Positions 24,082-33,678 of a DNA stretch of 64,000 bases are shown here, one piece after another. Below the pieces are notes generated by a model. It was not told where the DNA came from. It ran no database searches and worked only from the letters and a program-made list of their open reading frames with translations. Both the position numbers and the translations under genes were made by a program. Source of the stretch: Nitrospira sp. (GTDB taxonomy: Bacteria; Nitrospirota; Nitrospiria; Nitrospirales; Nitrospiraceae); contig CP054184.1 in assembly GCA_015709715.1 (NCBI GenBank), positions 3,085,001 through 3,149,000 of the forward strand. The letters run 5' to 3'. Within the stretch, counting starts at the first letter, position 1. Every line of letters begins with the position of its first letter.

Positions 24082-26859
24082 ATGCTGGCCCCGCTTTCGC
24101 TGGCATGGGGGGGGAGCGTGGCCAAGAATTCAAAACGCAGGGCTTCAGGAAAACCCAATCAAACGGTTCCCTACAAACACCCCGGGGCCAAAAGCCTCAT
24201 GCGGCCGGAGGTCGGCACGCAGGCGCAGTTCAAGAAGAAGAAACCGGCCAAGACCTACCGCTACGATTCGTCGCTCTCGCCCGCGCTCGATTGGGACGCC
24301 ACGAATCCAGCCCGTGAGGAGGGCGAGGCGCTCATCAAGAAAGTCCTCGACGCCAAGACGCTCGAAGAAGCCAAAGCCGCCGCGTCTAAACTCAAGAGCC
24401 TCAGTAAGCCCTTCTTGAATTGGGCGGGCAAAGCCGAACGGTTGTCCTTCGACGTGCCGACCTTGCCGCTGTTCATCCACGAGCGGCTCTCCACCAAAGC
24501 TATCATCGAAACGTTGGCCGGGCACAAGACCGACAAGCAAGAGGATATGTTTGCCCTCTTCGGCGATCCGCAGCACTCCATCACCGATCAAGTCTTGAAA
24601 TCGTACGAGTATCAGGATGACTGGACGAACCGCATGGTCCTGGGTGATTCGCTGGTGGTGATGAATTCGCTCCTGCACTACGAAGGGCTCGGTGGTCAGG
24701 TGCAGATGATCTACATGGACCCCCCCTATGGCGTGAAGTTCGGTAGCAATTTCCAGCCCTTCGTTCGCAAGCGCGATGTGTCCCACAACGACGACGAGGA
24801 CATGACGCGTGAGCCCGAGATGGTCCAGGCCTATCGAGATACGTGGGAGTTGGGGCTCCATTCATACCTGACCTATCTGCGCGACCGGCTGTTGCTTGCC
24901 AGGGATTTGCTCACGCCAAGCGGCAGTATCTTCGTTCAGATCAGCGATGAGAACCTACATCACGTGCGGGAAGTGATGGATGAGGTGTTTGGGGCGGAGA
25001 ATTTCGTTGGCCTGATTTCTGTTCGGAAAACTGGTGGGGCGACTAGCGAAACAGTGCCAACAGTCGTTGACTATCTACTCTGGTATGCGAGAGACCGCGC
25101 GGCGTTAAAGTATCGTCCTCTTTTCGTTCAGAAAGTGCTCGGTGAAGAAGGTGCCACGGAATACACCAACATAGAACTCAGCGACGGGACAATCCGTGGC
25201 GCGAGCGAGGATGAGATTCTGGGTCGTCAGCCACTCCCAGAACATGCACGGATTTTTGCAACTGACTCTGTGGTATCCGAGGGCTTTCGAATAAATACGT
25301 CTGTCCCGTTTACTTGGAAGGGAATAACGTTTGATCCGGGCAGGACTAAGAATTGGAAGACAAGTATTGAAGGGATGCTGCGCCTTTGCGACTTAGGACG
25401 AATTCTCCCGAAACCTGGATTTCGTATCTATAAACGATACTTCACTGATTTCCCATTTAGAGCGTTGAGCAATGTATGGATGGATGTCAGGGGTGCATTA
25501 GATCGTCTCTATGTTGTCCAAACTGACAAAAATGTCATCGAACGCTGCCTCCTCATGACCACCGACCCTGGCGATCTCGTGCTCGATCCCACCTGCGGCA
25601 GCGGCACGACGGCCTACGTCGCGGAGCAATGGGGGCGGCGCTGGATCACCTGCGACACGAGCCGGGTGCCACTGGCCCTCGCTCGGCAACGACTGCTCAC
25701 CGCGACCTTTCCCTGGTACGAGCTTAAGGACCAGCAGCGTGGCCCTGCCGGCGGCTTCGTCTACACACGCAAGCAGAACAAGAAGGGCGAAGAGGTCGGC
25801 GGCATTGTCCCGCACATCACGCTCAAGTCCATCGCCAACAACGAGCCGCCGACCGAAGAAGTGCTAGTGGACCGACCGGAGACGAAAAGCGGCATCACGC
25901 GCGTGACCGGGCCCTTCTGCGTGGAAGCGACCATCCCGACCCCGGTGGATTGGGAAGGCGACGGCATTGAAGATTCCGGGGTGGTTTCTACCGAAGCCTA
26001 CGGGTCCTTCGTGGACCGGATGTTGGAGGTGTTGCGCAAAAGTCCAGTGCTTCGTCTCGAAGGCAACAAGACTGTCACGCTGAAGAACATTCGCCCTCCT
26101 GCCAAGTCACTCTCCCTGACGGCTGAGGCGTTAGTGGATGTAACCGCTCCAGGGCAAAAACCATCGCTGTCCGCTGTGATTGATGAGGCGGAAGAGCAAA
26201 GTGGCCGTCGGTTGCCTCTCACTGGCAATCCTGTCGCGATGGTCTTTGGTCCAGAGAATGGCGCGGTGAGTGAGAAGCTGGTCTATGAAGCGGCGCGCGA
26301 GGCCCACGCGAAGAACTACACCCATCTCTATGTGATCGGGTTTGCCATTCAGCCGAATGCGAGGACGCTCGTCGAAAAAAGCTCCGACGTGATGGGGGTA
26401 CCTGCCACCTATGTGCAGGCGACGCCGGATCTCATGATGGGCGATCTGCTCAAGAACATGCGATCGAGCCAAATCTTTAGCGTGTGCGGGCAGCCGGAGA
26501 TCAAGGTCACCAAGGACAAGGAGAAGCAGTATCAGGTCGAGCTGCTCGGGTTAGATGTGTTTGATCCGATCACCATGGACGTGGCGCATCGCAGCGGCAA
26601 CGATGTGCCGGCCTGGTTTCTGGATACGGATCACAACGATCTGTGTTTCCACGTGTCGCAAGCCTTTTTCCCCCGCACCAGTGCCTGGGACAATCTGAAG
26701 AAAGCGCTCAAAGGTGAATACGAGGAAAGCGTCTGGAACCATCTGTCAGGAACCATCAGCGCACCATTTGAAGCGGGCGAGCACAAACAGATCGCCGTCA
26801 AGGTGATCGATGACCGTGGGAATGAATTGCTGGTGGTGAAGAAGCTGAGGGCGGTGTAA
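24082..26859 (+). CDS. mod: Type III-like adenine DNA methyltransferase (Mod)
   Basis: The protein is about 925 residues. Catalytic motif IV DPPY lies near residue 213 (IYMDPPYGVKFGSNF), before the SAM-binding motif I near residue 502 (LDPTCGSGTTAYVAEQW). This order marks beta-class N6-adenine methyltransferases such as type III Mod subunits. The long C-terminal part probably contributes to target recognition or Res contact. Codon use in the central section (about 25000-25500) is more AT-rich than the flanks, as expected for an exchangeable specificity region. The start is uncertain: ATG 24082 with GAAGG, or GTG 24118. Confidence 0.9.
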   Translation: MLAPLSLAWGGSVAKNSKRRASGKPNQTVPYKHPGAKSLMRPEVGTQAQFKKKKPAKTYRYDSSLSPALDWDATNPAREEGEALIKKVLDAKTLEEAKAAASKLKSLSKPFLNWAGKAERLSFDVPTLPLFIHERLSTKAIIETLAGHKTDKQEDMFALFGDPQHSITDQVLKSYEYQDDWTNRMVLGDSLVVMNSLLHYEGLGGQVQMIYMDPPYGVKFGSNFQPFVRKRDVSHNDDEDMTREPEMVQAYRDTWELGLHSYLTYLRDRLLLARDLLTPSGSIFVQISDENLHHVREVMDEVFGAENFVGLISVRKTGGATSETVPTVVDYLLWYARDRAALKYRPLFVQKVLGEEGATEYTNIELSDGTIRGASEDEILGRQPLPEHARIFATDSVVSEGFRINTSVPFTWKGITFDPGRTKNWKTSIEGMLRLCDLGRILPKPGFRIYKRYFTDFPFRALSNVWMDVRGALDRLYVVQTDKNVIERCLLMTTDPGDLVLDPTCGSGTTAYVAEQWGRRWITCDTSRVPLALARQRLLTATFPWYELKDQQRGPAGGFVYTRKQNKKGEEVGGIVPHITLKSIANNEPPTEEVLVDRPETKSGITRVTGPFCVEATIPTPVDWEGDGIEDSGVVSTEAYGSFVDRMLEVLRKSPVLRLEGNKTVTLKNIRPPAKSLSLTAEALVDVTAPGQKPSLSAVIDEAEEQSGRRLPLTGNPVAMVFGPENGAVSEKLVYEAAREAHAKNYTHLYVIGFAIQPNARTLVEKSSDVMGVPATYVQATPDLMMGDLLKNMRSSQIFSVCGQPEIKVTKDKEKQYQVELLGLDVFDPITMDVAHRSGNDVPAWFLDTDHNDLCFHVSQAFFPRTSAWDNLKKALKGEYEESVWNHLSGTISAPFEAGEHKQIAVKVIDDRGNELLVVKKLRAV

Positions 26860-26894
26860 GGCATCGCGGCTCAGTCGGGGGCGATGGATGTGTC

Positions 26895-27155
26895 ATGCCT
26901 ACTATCAGTGAGTTCTTCGGCATCGTGATTCGCATGTACTACCAGGACCATGCCCCGGCTCATTTCCACGCCTATTATGGGGAGCACAACGCCGTCGTCG
27001 AGATCGAGACGCTGCAGGTGCGGGAGGGACGTTTGCCGCGGCGGGCGTTGAGCCTGGTGGTCGAATGGGCGATTGAACACCGTGAAGAACTGTTGGAGGA
27101 TTGGCGGTTGGCCCAGGCGCACCAACCGCTGCGTCCTGTGGCGCCATTGGAGTAG
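26895..27155 (+). CDS. DUF4160 family protein
   Basis: The 86-residue protein reads MPTISEFFGIVIRMYYQDH and HAPAHFHAYYGEHNAVVEIE, the distinctive HxPxHFHA motif of DUF4160. Its C-terminus is RALSLVVEWAIEHREELLED. DUF4160 genes are commonly found next to DUF2442 genes, as here, and the pair has been suspected to be a toxin-antitoxin or DNA-binding module; biochemical function is not established to my knowledge. It lies 35 bases after mod and 4 bases before the DUF2442 gene. Confidence 0.88.
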   Translation: MPTISEFFGIVIRMYYQDHAPAHFHAYYGEHNAVVEIETLQVREGRLPRRALSLVVEWAIEHREELLEDWRLAQAHQPLRPVAPLE

Positions 27156-27159
27156 AACC

Positions 27160-27408
27160 ATGAGCAAAGTATCGAGCGTGACGGCGCTGGACGATTATCG
27201 ATTGGACGTGGTGTTCGACGACGGCGTGCGGGGCGTAGTGAGCCTCAGGGACAAGCTCTACGGCCCGGTGTTTGAACCATTGAAGGATGTCCGTTACTTC
27301 AACCAGGTTGGTATCGATGAGTTCGGCGCCATTTGCTGGCCGAACGGCGCCGACTTGGCTCCGGATGCGTTGCATGCCGAATTGCTGACGCAAAATCGGG
27401 TCGCCTGA
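27160..27408 (+). CDS. DUF2442 family protein
   Basis: The 82-residue protein begins MSKVSSVTALDDYRLDVVFD. It contains GVRGVVSLRDKLYGPVFEPL and ends with FGAICWPNGADLAPDALHAE, the conserved IxWPNGaDlapd tail of DUF2442. It starts 4 bases after the DUF4160 gene, and its stop lies about 13 bases before the likely res start, so mod, DUF4160, DUF2442 and res form one operon. The restriction-modification context suggests a role in controlling or accompanying that system, which is inference. Confidence 0.88.
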   Translation: MSKVSSVTALDDYRLDVVFDDGVRGVVSLRDKLYGPVFEPLKDVRYFNQVGIDEFGAICWPNGADLAPDALHAELLTQNRVA

Positions 27409-27421
27409 GTCCTTGTCTCCG

Positions 27422-30400
27422 ATGAGCGCCTACGAAGTTCCTCAACCGATTCTGAACTCACCATTTAGGGAACCCCAAGAGCATTGGCATATCGTCGAGG
27501 GGGAGGACCCGGAAAAGCGTCCTGGGCGCCGCCCTGCGATGTACTTTTATCGTGATCCAAAAGTTAAGCCGGAGAAGGAGTATGGCACGGTAGCCGGGAC
27601 TGCCATTGAGCTCAAATTAGTGAATCGTATTCGAACTCAGGTGAAGAAATGGCGCTTGGATGGTTACCCCGGGGTGACGAGGACGACATCAGAGTTACTG
27701 CAATGGTGGCAACGGGAGGGACGGGATAAACGGCTCTTTTTTGCTCAGTTGGATGCGGTCGAAACGGTCATTTTCCTTGCCGAGGCCAGGGCCGATTTTC
27801 GCCAGGGGATCGACGTTCCGCAGGAAGAGCTGAGCAAGGACAAGCAGGCACAAGGCTTCGCAGCATTTCGGCGGTATGCCTGCAAGATGGCCACGGGGTC
27901 GGGCAAGACGACCGTGATGGGGATGGTGGCAGCGTGGAGCATTCTCAATAAGGTAAACGACCGAAGCGATGCGCGATTTTCGGATGTGGTACTCGTGGTC
28001 TGCCCCAACGTCACGATCAAAAATCGACTTCGTGAACTGGACCCGGAAGAAGGCGAAGCGAGTCTGTACCGCACACGAGACCTGGTCCCTTCTCATCTCA
28101 TGCCGCTCCTGACGCAAGGCCGTGTGTTAGTCACCAACTGGCATGTCTTTGAACTCCAAAGTACGCAGACCGGCGGGATTAGTGCGCGTGTGACGAAAGC
28201 CGGTGTCGAGGTTCGCACCAAGGAGACGATTACGATTGGGCCGAAGTCCACGACAGCTCGGGGGACGCGGTATCTCACGCTCGACGATCTTTATCGCCAA
28301 ACTGCGGCTGGCTTGCTCACGATACTCGGCGAGGAACGAGAACAGGACGGGGCGTTGAAGAAAGTGACCGTGGAATCACGGCGCTACGTGGAAAGCGACG
28401 CGGCCTTCGTCAACCGCATTCTTGGTCGTGAAGTCGGCGGCAAACAGAACATTTTGGTGATGAACGATGAGGCGCATCATGCCTATCGTATCGCGCGCGA
28501 CGAGCGAGACGAAGATGAAGAGGATCTGTTTGGGGAAGTCGAGGAAGCCGACGACTTCTTTAAAGAAGCCACCGTTTGGGTTGAAGGACTCGATCGTATA
28601 CACAAGCACCGAGGAATCAATTTCTGTCTAGACGTGTCGGCCACGCCGTACTTCCTCGGGCGAGTGGGCCAGGATACCAACCGCCCGTTTCCTTGGGTTG
28701 TGAGCGATTTTGGTCTCATCGACGCCATTGAATCAGGGTTAGTGAAGATCCCGCAGCTTGCGGTGCGGGACACGACGGGCAAGGAAATCCCAGGGTACTT
28801 CAATATTTGGCATTGGATGTTGCCACAACTGTCGCCGGCGGAGCGCGGCGGGAAAAAGGCCAATCCCAAACCCGAGGCCATTTTGAAATATGCCCATCAT
28901 CCGATCGCCATGCTGGGCGGCCTTTGGGAGAAGGAGCGCGAAGATTGGAGTGTGAATCGAGAAGATCCCCGCCCACCGGTCTTTATTTTGGTGTGCAAGA
29001 ACACGCAGATTGCCAAGGTGCTCTATGAGTGGCTGGCGGAAGATAAGGCGCCCACTGGAATTCCGCCAGTGAAGATTGAGGGATTTCGAAACAAGGGCGG
29101 CCAATACACCATCCGGGTGGATTCGAAGGTCGTACGGGAGTCTGATTCCGGTGAGACGAAAAATGACGAGGTGCGGTGGATGCGTTTCACACTCGATACG
29201 GTCGGCAGACAAAGCTGGCCGAGTGATCGAGTCGGCCGCCCGATCTATCCCGAAGGGTTCAAGGAACTCGCCGAGAAACTCCGTCGCCCTGATTCTCCTC
29301 CTGGGCGCGATGTCCGGTGCATCGTCAGCGTAGGCATGTTGACAGAAGGGTGGGACTGCAACACCGTCACCCATATCATCGGACTTCGCCCATTCATGTC
29401 GCAGCTCCTTTGTGAACAGGTTGTGGGGCGGGGGCTTCGTCGCGCCAGCTATGAGCTGGGCCCTGACGAGAGGCTGACCGAGGAGGTAGCCAAGGTCTTT
29501 GGGGTACCGTTTGAAGTGATTCCGTTCAAGGCCTCCCCGCAGGGGCAGCCGAAACCAACAGTGAAGCGATTTCATGTTCACGCACTCCCAAGCAAAGCCT
29601 ACTATGAGATTAAATTTCCACGGGTGGAAGGCTACACGCAGGCGATCAGGGATAAGATCACCGTGGATTGGGATCGGGTTCCTTCGCTTGTTTTAGATCC
29701 GGGACGAATACCGCCGGAAGTCGAGGTTAAGGGGCTCCACAGCACATTGCAGGGAAAGCTGACTCTGGGCGGGCCAGGCCGGAGAGATACCGTGTCGTTG
29801 GAGGAGTTGCGGGCGAAGTGTCGATTGCAAGAGGTGGTGTTTGATCTTGCTACTGCCCTCACGAGGTCCTATGCTGCGCAGCCGACCTGCAGGGTTCCCA
29901 TTCATCGACTGTTCCCTCAGTTGGTTAGGATCGTTGGTCGATTCATCGACCAAAAAGTCGAGGCTCCTCCACCTACATCCACGAAAGATGTGCTCTTATC
30001 TCCCTACTACGGCTGGGCCATCGAACGGCTGCTCCCGCACGTCCACGGTGATACCACTGTAGGTGAGGTGCCTGAAGTGCCGCGATATGAGGCAACTCGT
30101 GGACCTGGCTCAACGGCCGACGTGGATTTCTGGACTGGGCGGGAGGTACGGGAGGTGACGAAAAGCCACTTGAACTATGTGGTCGCTGATACCCTCCAGT
30201 GGGAACAATCAGCGGCCTATGTGTTGGACACGCATCCGAACGTGGACGCGTTCGTTAAAAACTCCGGACTTGGCTTTGCCATTCCGTATCTCGACAATGG
30301 CCTGATACATGACTATGTGCCGGATTTCATCGTCCGATTGAAACATACGCAGAGCCATCATCTCTTACTGGAGATCAAGGGGTTCGATCCGAGGGAGGAC

Positions 30401-30523
30401 GTCAAACGAGCGGCGGCAGAAAGATGGGTGGCGGCGGTGAACGCGGATGGAGCCCATGGAACGTGGGGATACGTCCTGGTGAAAAAAATTTCGGATCTTT
30501 CGAGGGTGCTGACCGACGCTTGA
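27422..30523 (+). CDS. res: Type III-like restriction endonuclease subunit (Res)
   Basis: The protein is about 1033 residues. A superfamily 2 helicase core has Walker A KMATGSGKTTVMG near residue 155, DEAH-type motif II MNDEAHHAYRI near 347, and motif III CLDVSATPYFLG near 405. The C-terminal nuclease of PD-(D/E)xK type shows YVPDFIVRL near 966 and LLLEIKGFD near 983. With Mod it would translocate on DNA and cleave when unmodified sites are met. An in-frame TTG at 27413 is an alternative start. All key motifs appear intact. Confidence 0.9.
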   Translation: MSAYEVPQPILNSPFREPQEHWHIVEGEDPEKRPGRRPAMYFYRDPKVKPEKEYGTVAGTAIELKLVNRIRTQVKKWRLDGYPGVTRTTSELLQWWQREGRDKRLFFAQLDAVETVIFLAEARADFRQGIDVPQEELSKDKQAQGFAAFRRYACKMATGSGKTTVMGMVAAWSILNKVNDRSDARFSDVVLVVCPNVTIKNRLRELDPEEGEASLYRTRDLVPSHLMPLLTQGRVLVTNWHVFELQSTQTGGISARVTKAGVEVRTKETITIGPKSTTARGTRYLTLDDLYRQTAAGLLTILGEEREQDGALKKVTVESRRYVESDAAFVNRILGREVGGKQNILVMNDEAHHAYRIARDERDEDEEDLFGEVEEADDFFKEATVWVEGLDRIHKHRGINFCLDVSATPYFLGRVGQDTNRPFPWVVSDFGLIDAIESGLVKIPQLAVRDTTGKEIPGYFNIWHWMLPQLSPAERGGKKANPKPEAILKYAHHPIAMLGGLWEKEREDWSVNREDPRPPVFILVCKNTQIAKVLYEWLAEDKAPTGIPPVKIEGFRNKGGQYTIRVDSKVVRESDSGETKNDEVRWMRFTLDTVGRQSWPSDRVGRPIYPEGFKELAEKLRRPDSPPGRDVRCIVSVGMLTEGWDCNTVTHIIGLRPFMSQLLCEQVVGRGLRRASYELGPDERLTEEVAKVFGVPFEVIPFKASPQGQPKPTVKRFHVHALPSKAYYEIKFPRVEGYTQAIRDKITVDWDRVPSLVLDPGRIPPEVEVKGLHSTLQGKLTLGGPGRRDTVSLEELRAKCRLQEVVFDLATALTRSYAAQPTCRVPIHRLFPQLVRIVGRFIDQKVEAPPPTSTKDVLLSPYYGWAIERLLPHVHGDTTVGEVPEVPRYEATRGPGSTADVDFWTGREVREVTKSHLNYVVADTLQWEQSAAYVLDTHPNVDAFVKNSGLGFAIPYLDNGLIHDYVPDFIVRLKHTQSHHLLLEIKGFDPREDVKRAAAERWVAAVNADGAHGTWGYVLVKKISDLSRVLTDA

Positions 30524-30528
30524 AACCC

Positions 30529-31092
30529 TCACCCCCTCTTCGCCCTGATCAACTTCTCCATCGGATACCCCAGCTGTCTGGCCTTGTTGACGAGGCGGCG
30601 GTAGGTCTCCTCCTCCAGCTTCGGGGCGCGCGAGAGGATCCAGAGAAAGCGCCGGTCCGGCGTGCCGACCAAGGCCGTTCGATAATCCTGGTCGAGGTCC
30701 AGAATCCAATAGTTCCCTTCCCGCGACGGGCCGAATAGGCGGGCGAAGAAGTTGTCGAATACCACCCGCAGCCGGGCGTTCGTCTTCTCGTCCACCACGG
30801 TCGCGATGCCCTCCGCTTGGTTCAGGCTGCCCTTATCGGTCACACATTCGTTGTGCACGCCGATCGCCCCGTCGGGCCGGCTCGTGTAGACTGCCTTGGA
30901 GTCCACGCAATGGCGTTGGAACCACATCGGCAGCCGTGCGATTTCATACCAGGTGCCGGTATAGCGTTCGAGGTCTACGTAAGACACGGTGGGCAACGTC
31001 GCTGTGCGCTCGACGCCCGCGCAGGCGGCGAACGTCAGGCAGAACGTGGTGAGGAACAAGCCTGCGAAATGAGTCCGTGACGGTTGCGGCAT
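30529..31092 (-). CDS. Lipocalin-family lipoprotein (Blc-like)
   Basis: The protein is about 187 residues. A lipoprotein signal ends in LTFAAC. The lipocalin opening is YTGTWYEIARLPMWFQRHC, and the fold is completed by YWILDLDQDYRTALVGTPDR and FLWILSRAP, as in bacterial Blc lipocalins. These bind lysophospholipids or fatty acids at the outer membrane. The start at 31092 follows GGGAGG; the longer frame to 31125 has no such site. The gene converges on res (5-base gap) and is divergent from cydA. Confidence 0.92.
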   Translation of the reverse strand: MPQPSRTHFAGLFLTTFCLTFAACAGVERTATLPTVSYVDLERYTGTWYEIARLPMWFQRHCVDSKAVYTSRPDGAIGVHNECVTDKGSLNQAEGIATVVDEKTNARLRVVFDNFFARLFGPSREGNYWILDLDQDYRTALVGTPDRRFLWILSRAPKLEEETYRRLVNKARQLGYPMEKLIRAKRG

Positions 31093-31182
31093 GGTGGCCT
31101 CCCTTTGCCGGTCATTGTACTGCATCTCGGGAAGTCACTAGCTCCCTTGCTCCGGCCGATGCGGCAGAATCTTCAGGACCGC

Positions 31183-32529
31183 ATGATGGATACCGCCCTG
31201 CAATACGATCGGTTGCAATTCGCCGTCACCGCCACGTTCCACTACCTCTTTCCCCAGCTCACGATGGGGCTGGCGCTGCTGTTGGTCTATCTGCGCACCC
31301 GTGACCTGTTCGAGGAAGGCGATCACTTCCATCACGCGGCGCGGTTCTGGACCGGCCTTTTCGCGCTGAGCTTCGCGTTCGGCGTCGTCACCGGCATTCC
31401 GCTCGAATTCCAGTTCGGCACCAACTGGTCCCGGTTTTCCGAATATGCCGGCGGCATCGTCGGCCAGACCCTCGCGATGGAAGGGGTGTTCGCGTTTTTC
31501 TTGGAATCGTCGTTTCTGGGCCTGTTGTTGTTCGGCTGGTCGCGCGTCAGCCGGCGGACCTTGTGGCTGGTGACGGTGCTGCTGTTTCTCGGCTCATGGT
31601 TGTCGGGGTACTTCATCTTGGCGACGAACGCCTGGATGCAGCATCCCGTGGCCTATCAGGTCGCCGCCGACGGCAGCCTGACCGTAGATAGCTTGGCGGG
31701 GCTGCTCACAAACCCCTGGCTCATCTGGCAGTTCGCCCACAACATGACGGCGGCGGTTGCCACCGGAGCCTTCGTGATGGCGGCGGTGGGCGCCCTGTAC
31801 CAGTTGGCGGGGCTCCACCTCGGGCAGGCACAGACCTATCTGCGGACGGGCGTCGTGGCCGGGGCGTTGGCGTCGTTGTTGCTGATTACGCCGACGGGGC
31901 ACGAGAACGCGAGGCAGGTGTTTGAGTTTCAACCGGTCAAGGGCGCGGCTTTCGAGGGCCTCTTTCGCACCGAGCGCGGTGCTGATCTGGTGTTGATCGG
32001 CCAGCCGAACATGGAAACCATGACGATCGACAATCCGCTCGTCGTGCCGTCGGCATTGAGCCTCTTGGTCTACGACGATCTGTACGCCAAGGTGAAGGGG
32101 CTCGATGCCTTTCCGCCCCAGGACTGGCCGGACCACATCGCGCTGTTGTATTACGCCTACCACATCATGGTCGGGCTGGGCACGATCCTCTTGGCCGTGA
32201 CGGGGCTGGCGCTCGTCTGGTTGTGGCGCGGGACGCTCTTCAGGGCCCGGTGGCTGCTCTGGCTCCTGTTGCTGAGCGCGCCGTTGCCGTACCTCGCCAC
32301 GACGGCCGGCTGGATGACGGCCGAACTAGGCCGTCAACCCTGGCTGGTCTACGGTCTCTATCGCACGGCGGAAGGTATCTCGCCGTTGGTCCATTCGGGC
32401 AATGCGCTCTTTACGCTGCTCGGGTTTCTGGGGATCTACCTTGTGCTGGGGTTGCTGTTCGTCCTGTTGTTCGTCGAAACGCTGCGCCATGGGCCGACGG
32501 AGCCGGCCGCTGCGCCGACGGGAGGGTGA
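31183..32529 (+). CDS. cydA: Cytochrome bd-type oxidase subunit I-like protein
   Basis: The membrane protein of about 448 residues has roughly nine hydrophobic segments. CydA hallmarks are RLQFAVTATFHYLFPQLTMG with the heme-ligand His, TGIPLEFQFGTNW, and the strictly conserved GRQPWLVYGLYRTAEG. The quinol-binding loop is short compared with E. coli CydA. bd oxidases reduce O2 to water using quinol and have high oxygen affinity. Nitrospira genomes carry several divergent bd-like CydA proteins whose role is debated, so oxidase activity is inferred. cydB follows 3 bases downstream. Starts at 31183 and 31186 are both possible. Confidence 0.9.
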   Translation: MMDTALQYDRLQFAVTATFHYLFPQLTMGLALLLVYLRTRDLFEEGDHFHHAARFWTGLFALSFAFGVVTGIPLEFQFGTNWSRFSEYAGGIVGQTLAMEGVFAFFLESSFLGLLLFGWSRVSRRTLWLVTVLLFLGSWLSGYFILATNAWMQHPVAYQVAADGSLTVDSLAGLLTNPWLIWQFAHNMTAAVATGAFVMAAVGALYQLAGLHLGQAQTYLRTGVVAGALASLLLITPTGHENARQVFEFQPVKGAAFEGLFRTERGADLVLIGQPNMETMTIDNPLVVPSALSLLVYDDLYAKVKGLDAFPPQDWPDHIALLYYAYHIMVGLGTILLAVTGLALVWLWRGTLFRARWLLWLLLLSAPLPYLATTAGWMTAELGRQPWLVYGLYRTAEGISPLVHSGNALFTLLGFLGIYLVLGLLFVLLFVETLRHGPTEPAAAPTGG

Positions 32530-32532
32530 AGG

Positions 32533-33582
32533 GTGGAAACGCTCTGGTATGCGCTGGTCGTGTTCGTGTTCACCGCCTACGTGGTGCTGGACGGGTACGA
32601 CTTTGGCGTGGGAATCCTCTCGCCCCTGCTGGCGAAAAACGAACGAGACCGACGTCTGCTGCGGGAGACCATCGGCCCTTTTTGGACCGGCAATGAAGTC
32701 TGGGTGATCGCGGGGAGCGCGCTGCTGTTTCTCGCCTTTCCCAAGGCCTTTGCGGCGGGGTTCAGCGGGTTCTACCTGGCACTGATGATTCTGTTGTGGC
32801 TGCTGATGGGCCGAGGGTTGGCCTTCGAGTTGCGGGAGCATGTCAATCACGAACTCTGGCGCCGGTTTTGGGATGCGATCTTTTTCCTGGCCAATCTGCT
32901 GCTGGCCTTCGTGGTGGGCTTGGTGGTCGGCAACCTGCTGCGCGGCGTGCCGCTGAACGCGAATGGCGATTTCTTCCTGGCGCTCTGGACGGACCTTACC
33001 CCCGGTCCGTTGCCCGGCCTACTCGATTGGTTCACGTTGCTGACCGGCTTGGCCATGGCGGCCCTTCTGATGCTGCAGGGGGCGAGTTTTCTAGTGATGA
33101 AGACGCGGGGAGAGCTGCAGGCGAGGGCCGAGAAGATCGCAAGGGCCGTCACGGGGCTGCTTGCCTTGCTGCTTCCTGCCCTGGTTGTGGCCCTGCCGTC
33201 CGTGCAGCCCTCGTTCGGCGCGCATTATGAGGCCGCTCCCATCGGGTACGTCTGGCCCTTGGCGGTCGTGGTTGCGCTGGTCGTGCGACACCTCAGTCCT
33301 GTGCGTCGACGGCCGGTCGTCGGCTTTGCCGCGTCAAGCCTGGTGGTGGCCGCCTTGCTCATCGCGGCGGCCTGGGGCACCTTTCCCAATCTGCTCCTCG
33401 CCACGACCGACCGGGCCAACAGCCTCACGATCTTGAATGCGGCAACCGAGCGGAGCGGGCTGGAAGCAGGCCTCTGGTGGGTACCCCCTGGCTTAGCCCT
33501 GGTGATGTTGTATCAACTTGCGATCCATCGCTTCTTCGGCGGACCAGTGACGGAACCGGCCCCATCGTCGACGCACCACTAG
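32533..33582 (+). CDS. cydB: Cytochrome bd-type oxidase subunit II
   Basis: The 349-residue membrane protein begins at GTG 32533. It shows the CydB opening VVLDGYDFGVGILSPLL and RETIGPFWTGNEVWVIAGSA, followed by about eight hydrophobic segments. CydB pairs with CydA and stabilises the heme core. The gap from cydA is 3 bases with GGAGGGTGAAGG overlapping the junction, so translation is probably coupled. No cydX-like small gene or cydDC assembly genes are visible nearby. Confidence 0.92.
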   Translation: METLWYALVVFVFTAYVVLDGYDFGVGILSPLLAKNERDRRLLRETIGPFWTGNEVWVIAGSALLFLAFPKAFAAGFSGFYLALMILLWLLMGRGLAFELREHVNHELWRRFWDAIFFLANLLLAFVVGLVVGNLLRGVPLNANGDFFLALWTDLTPGPLPGLLDWFTLLTGLAMAALLMLQGASFLVMKTRGELQARAEKIARAVTGLLALLLPALVVALPSVQPSFGAHYEAAPIGYVWPLAVVVALVVRHLSPVRRRPVVGFAASSLVVAALLIAAAWGTFPNLLLATTDRANSLTILNAATERSGLEAGLWWVPPGLALVMLYQLAIHRFFGGPVTEPAPSSTHH

Positions 33583-33678
33583 TCCGCCACCAGGGTTTCA
33601 TCCAGTTCCAATCTTGGCCTCCCACGGTACCCTACAGGGTGAAGTGGAAGGACGCTCTCTTTTGACGTGGAGTTCAGC

